Source: Bacteroidales bacterium (GTDB lineage: Bacteria; Bacteroidota; Bacteroidia; Bacteroidales; Muribaculaceae). From it: 10,937 bases of DNA. The stretch covers positions 1 to 10,937 of the forward strand of contig SFNM01000061.1 in the NCBI GenBank assembly GCA_004552725.1. Direction: 5' to 3'. The first letter of the stretch is position 1; each line of letters opens with the position of its first letter. Shown one piece after another: positions 9,181 to 10,937 of the stretch. The position numbers were made by a program, and so were the translations under genes. A model generated the notes under the pieces. It did not search any database. It saw only the letters and a program-made list of their open reading frames with translations, and was not told the origin of the DNA.

Positions 9181-9780
9181 ATGACTCATATTCTCGCTTT
9201 AATAATCCTAATTTTCAGTGGCTTGGCCGCCAACGCTGCTTCAGCCACCGACCTCATGGCTCGATGCGCAAAGGCTCTCAACGATGCACCTTCGCTCCAA
9301 GTCAACTTCTCTCTAAGTGTTGGCCAAAACACCTCCGCTTGCTCCATGACCATCGCTCGCCAACGTTTCACCTTGAAATCACCCGACATGATGGTGTGGT
9401 ACGACGGTGCTACGCAGTGGACTTACATCACCTCCGACCGTGAACTCTCTATCACCGAACCTACCGCCGAAGAACTGATGGAATGTAACCCCTTCGCCAT
9501 CGTCAACCACTACGCTAATTATTATAATGTGCGAGCAATCCAAGGCAAAGCAAACACCGTGGAACTCTCTCCAAAACATTCCGGCGCTTCTATCCGCCGA
9601 GCTACGGTCACAATTAATCCCGACAACAATCTCCCCGCTGCCATTAACGTCACTTTAGCCAACGGCCACACATTCTCCGTAAAAGTCTCATCAATATCTC
9701 GCGGCGGAAACATTCCTCAAGCCTCTTTTGTTTATAATAAATCCTCTCATCCCGCTGCTACTATCAACGACCTTCGATAA
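9181..9780 (+). CDS. LolA-like outer-membrane lipoprotein carrier protein
   Basis: This 199-residue protein begins with a signal peptide: a hydrophobic run at residues 4-16, then an AANA/ASA cleavage region at about 19-22. It should therefore be periplasmic. The mature part has the LolA/LolB-type half-barrel pattern. After an FTLKSPDMMVWYDG segment (63-76), a Trp-Thr-Tyr strand is followed by ITEPTAEEL (91-99) and a conserved-looking NPF (103-105). LolA carries lipoproteins from the inner-membrane LolCDE complex to the outer membrane. Sequence similarity within this family is low, so the call rests on the fold-type motifs, size and signal peptide, and on its place after ftsK and before trxB, an order I associate with Bacteroidales. 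Three Cys residues (29, 54, 102) are in the mature part; whether any pair up is unknown. The start is 2 bases after the ftsK stop. Confidence 0.8.
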   Translation: MTHILALIILIFSGLAANAASATDLMARCAKALNDAPSLQVNFSLSVGQNTSACSMTIARQRFTLKSPDMMVWYDGATQWTYITSDRELSITEPTAEELMECNPFAIVNHYANYYNVRAIQGKANTVELSPKHSGASIRRATVTINPDNNLPAAINVTLANGHTFSVKVSSISRGGNIPQASFVYNKSSHPAATINDLR

Positions 9781-9820
9781 TTCCTTTGTAACATCCACTA
9801 CAACAACTCATTCTCATAAT

Positions 9821-10756
9821 ATGGAACAAACCAAATGCCTAATCATCGGCTCCGGTCCCGCCGGATTTACAGCCGCAATATACGCCTCTCGCGCTAACCT
9901 TCATCCTATCGTCATTGAAGGTCCCGCTCCCGGCGGTCAACTCCTCCAAACCACCGAAGTCGAGAACTTCCCCGGATACCCTCAAGGCGTCACCGGCAAT
10001 CAACTCATCGAAGACTGCCGCAATCAAGCCCTCCGCTTCGAGGCAGACATCCGCCCCGGCTACGTTACAAAAGTCGACACCTCAAATCGACCGTTCGTTG
10101 TCACTCTCGACAATGGCTCTTCCATCAAAGCGGAAACCATCATAGTGGCAACCGGTGCCACTGCGCGATACCTCGGACTCCCCGACGAAACCAAATACCA
10201 AGGACTCGGCGTGAGCGCTTGCGCCACCTGCGACGGCTTCTTCTACCGCAACCGCAACGTCGCCGTAGTCGGTGGCGGCGACACAGCCTGCGAAGAAGCT
10301 CTTTACCTCGCCGGCCTCGCCAAAAAAGTGTTCCTCATTGTGCGCAAACCCTTCCTCCGCGCTTCCAAAATCATGCAACAACGCGCACTAAACCATCCCA
10401 AAATCGAAGTCCTCTTCAACACCAACACCGAAGGCCTCTTCGGCGACGAATACCTCGAAGGCGCTCACCTGGTAGAACACCGCGGCACTCCCGACGAACG
10501 CCACTTCGACATCGCAATCGACGGCTTCTTCCTTGCTATCGGCCACAAACCATGCTCCGACTTCTTCGAGGGCGCGCTCCTCACCGATGAAGCCGGCTTC
10601 ATCAAAACCAACGCTCCTTCTACTGCCACCAACATCCCCGGCATCTTCGCCGCCGGCGACGTGGCCGACCCCGCCTACCAACAAGCAATCGTCGCTGCCG
10701 CCTCCGGTTGCCGCGCCGCCATCGACGCTGAGCACTTCATCCTTCAAAACGCTTAA
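9821..10756 (+). CDS. trxB: Thioredoxin-disulfide reductase (NADPH, FAD)
   Basis: This 311-residue flavoenzyme passes electrons from NADPH through FAD to thioredoxin in the cytosol. The FAD-binding GSGPAG motif is at residues 10-15, the PGGQLLQTTEVENFPGYP segment follows, the redox-active CATC is at 134-137 and the NADPH-binding GGGDTA is at 151-156. The C-terminal FAD motif, GIFAAGDV with Asp280, is also present. A longer reading (ATG at 9728) would add 31 residues that overlap the lolA-like gene and look unlike this family. The ATG at 9821 gives the usual N-terminus, starting a few residues before the first beta strand, and the normal length. It is 40 bases after the lolA-like stop, with no terminator between them, so it is probably the next gene of the same operon. 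Confidence 0.98.
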   Translation: MEQTKCLIIGSGPAGFTAAIYASRANLHPIVIEGPAPGGQLLQTTEVENFPGYPQGVTGNQLIEDCRNQALRFEADIRPGYVTKVDTSNRPFVVTLDNGSSIKAETIIVATGATARYLGLPDETKYQGLGVSACATCDGFFYRNRNVAVVGGGDTACEEALYLAGLAKKVFLIVRKPFLRASKIMQQRALNHPKIEVLFNTNTEGLFGDEYLEGAHLVEHRGTPDERHFDIAIDGFFLAIGHKPCSDFFEGALLTDEAGFIKTNAPSTATNIPGIFAAGDVADPAYQQAIVAAASGCRAAIDAEHFILQNA

Positions 10757-10774
10757 CACTCGCACACTCCTAAT

Positions 10775-10937
10775 ATGGCACGTTTCGACTTTCATATAGT
10801 CAGAGCCGGTTTCTTCTACTCGGTCGTTTCCGTCAAAGAAACCGGCAATAGCAACGTGCTCCATCATTGTGATCTTTCTTTAAACACACATCCGGATCTT
10901 TGTAATCAACCTCTCACTATCATCACTCGCGATTGTT
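10775..10937 (+). CDS. Hypothetical protein, N-terminal 54 residues (3' end outside window)
   Basis: An ATG 18 bases after the trxB stop opens a frame with no stop to the window edge, 54 codons in all. The peptide starts MARFDFHIVRAGFFYSVVSV, with no signal peptide or clear membrane segment. I do not recognise a family. Support for a real gene is its place: same strand, short gap, no terminator after trxB, and a 5' gap that looks like those before the other genes. Its codon use is less C-ending than that of groEL. Against it is the short visible length. An 11-bp inverted repeat lies inside (10805-10846). Confidence 0.5.
   Translation, partial: MARFDFHIVRAGFFYSVVSVKETGNSNVLHHCDLSLNTHPDLCNQPLTIITRDC
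10805..10846. repeat. Inverted repeat, 11-bp arms with 20-base loop
   Basis: GCCGGTTTCTT (10805-10815) and AAGAAACCGGC (10836-10846) are exact reverse complements. They lie at the start of the unidentified reading frame after trxB, beginning 10 codons into it. There is no T run behind the right arm, so this is not a classical terminator. Confidence 0.7.

Noticed and set aside
9728..9820. An upstream ATG that would lengthen TrxB by 31 residues
   Set aside because: It overlaps the lolA-like gene by more than 50 bases, and the added residues are unlike the family. The ATG at 9821 gives the standard N-terminus and length.

Overview
The window looks like a chromosomal housekeeping region of a member of the Bacteroidales (Bacteroidota). 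Four things point there: AT-rich gene leaders without clear Shine-Dalgarno sequences; promoter boxes of the Bacteroidota primary-sigma type (TAnnTTTG, with TTTG about 20 bases upstream in the best case); a large alpha-2-macroglobulin-family protein of the kind common in this order; and the gene order ftsK - lolA-like - trxB. Codons strongly favour C in the third position. A gut family such as Muribaculaceae is possible, but I cannot fix the genus. All recognised genes are on the + strand, and I see no insertion sequence, CRISPR array, tRNA, rRNA or integrase.

Layout. (1) Positions 2-2737 hold the C-terminal 911 residues of an alpha-2-macroglobulin-family envelope protein whose start lies outside the window. 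(2) Positions 2738-2899 are a regulatory gap with a perfect 34-bp palindrome, repeated TGGCAC words and a promoter region. (3) groES and groEL (2900-4832) form the chaperonin operon, closed by an intrinsic terminator at 4854-4889. (4) Positions 4890-5113 are non-coding, with a second terminator-like hairpin and then a good Bacteroidota promoter. (5) Positions 5114-10756 are a tightly packed series: DedA-family membrane protein, rpe, ftsK, a LolA-like periplasmic lipoprotein carrier and trxB. A further reading frame starts at 10775 and runs off the end. Gaps are 2 to 40 bases and no terminator is visible between these genes, so one long transcript is plausible.

Function. GroES/GroEL fold cytosolic proteins. 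The second operon mixes envelope upkeep (DedA lipid carrier recycling, LolA-like lipoprotein transfer), chromosome segregation at the septum (FtsK), a pentose-phosphate enzyme (Rpe) and thiol redox control (TrxB). I found no convincing new multi-gene system. The points most worth a second look are the compact promoter region before groES, where a sigma-54-like GG-N10-GC element abuts a primary-sigma -7 box just downstream of the palindrome, and the unidentified reading frame at the right edge.
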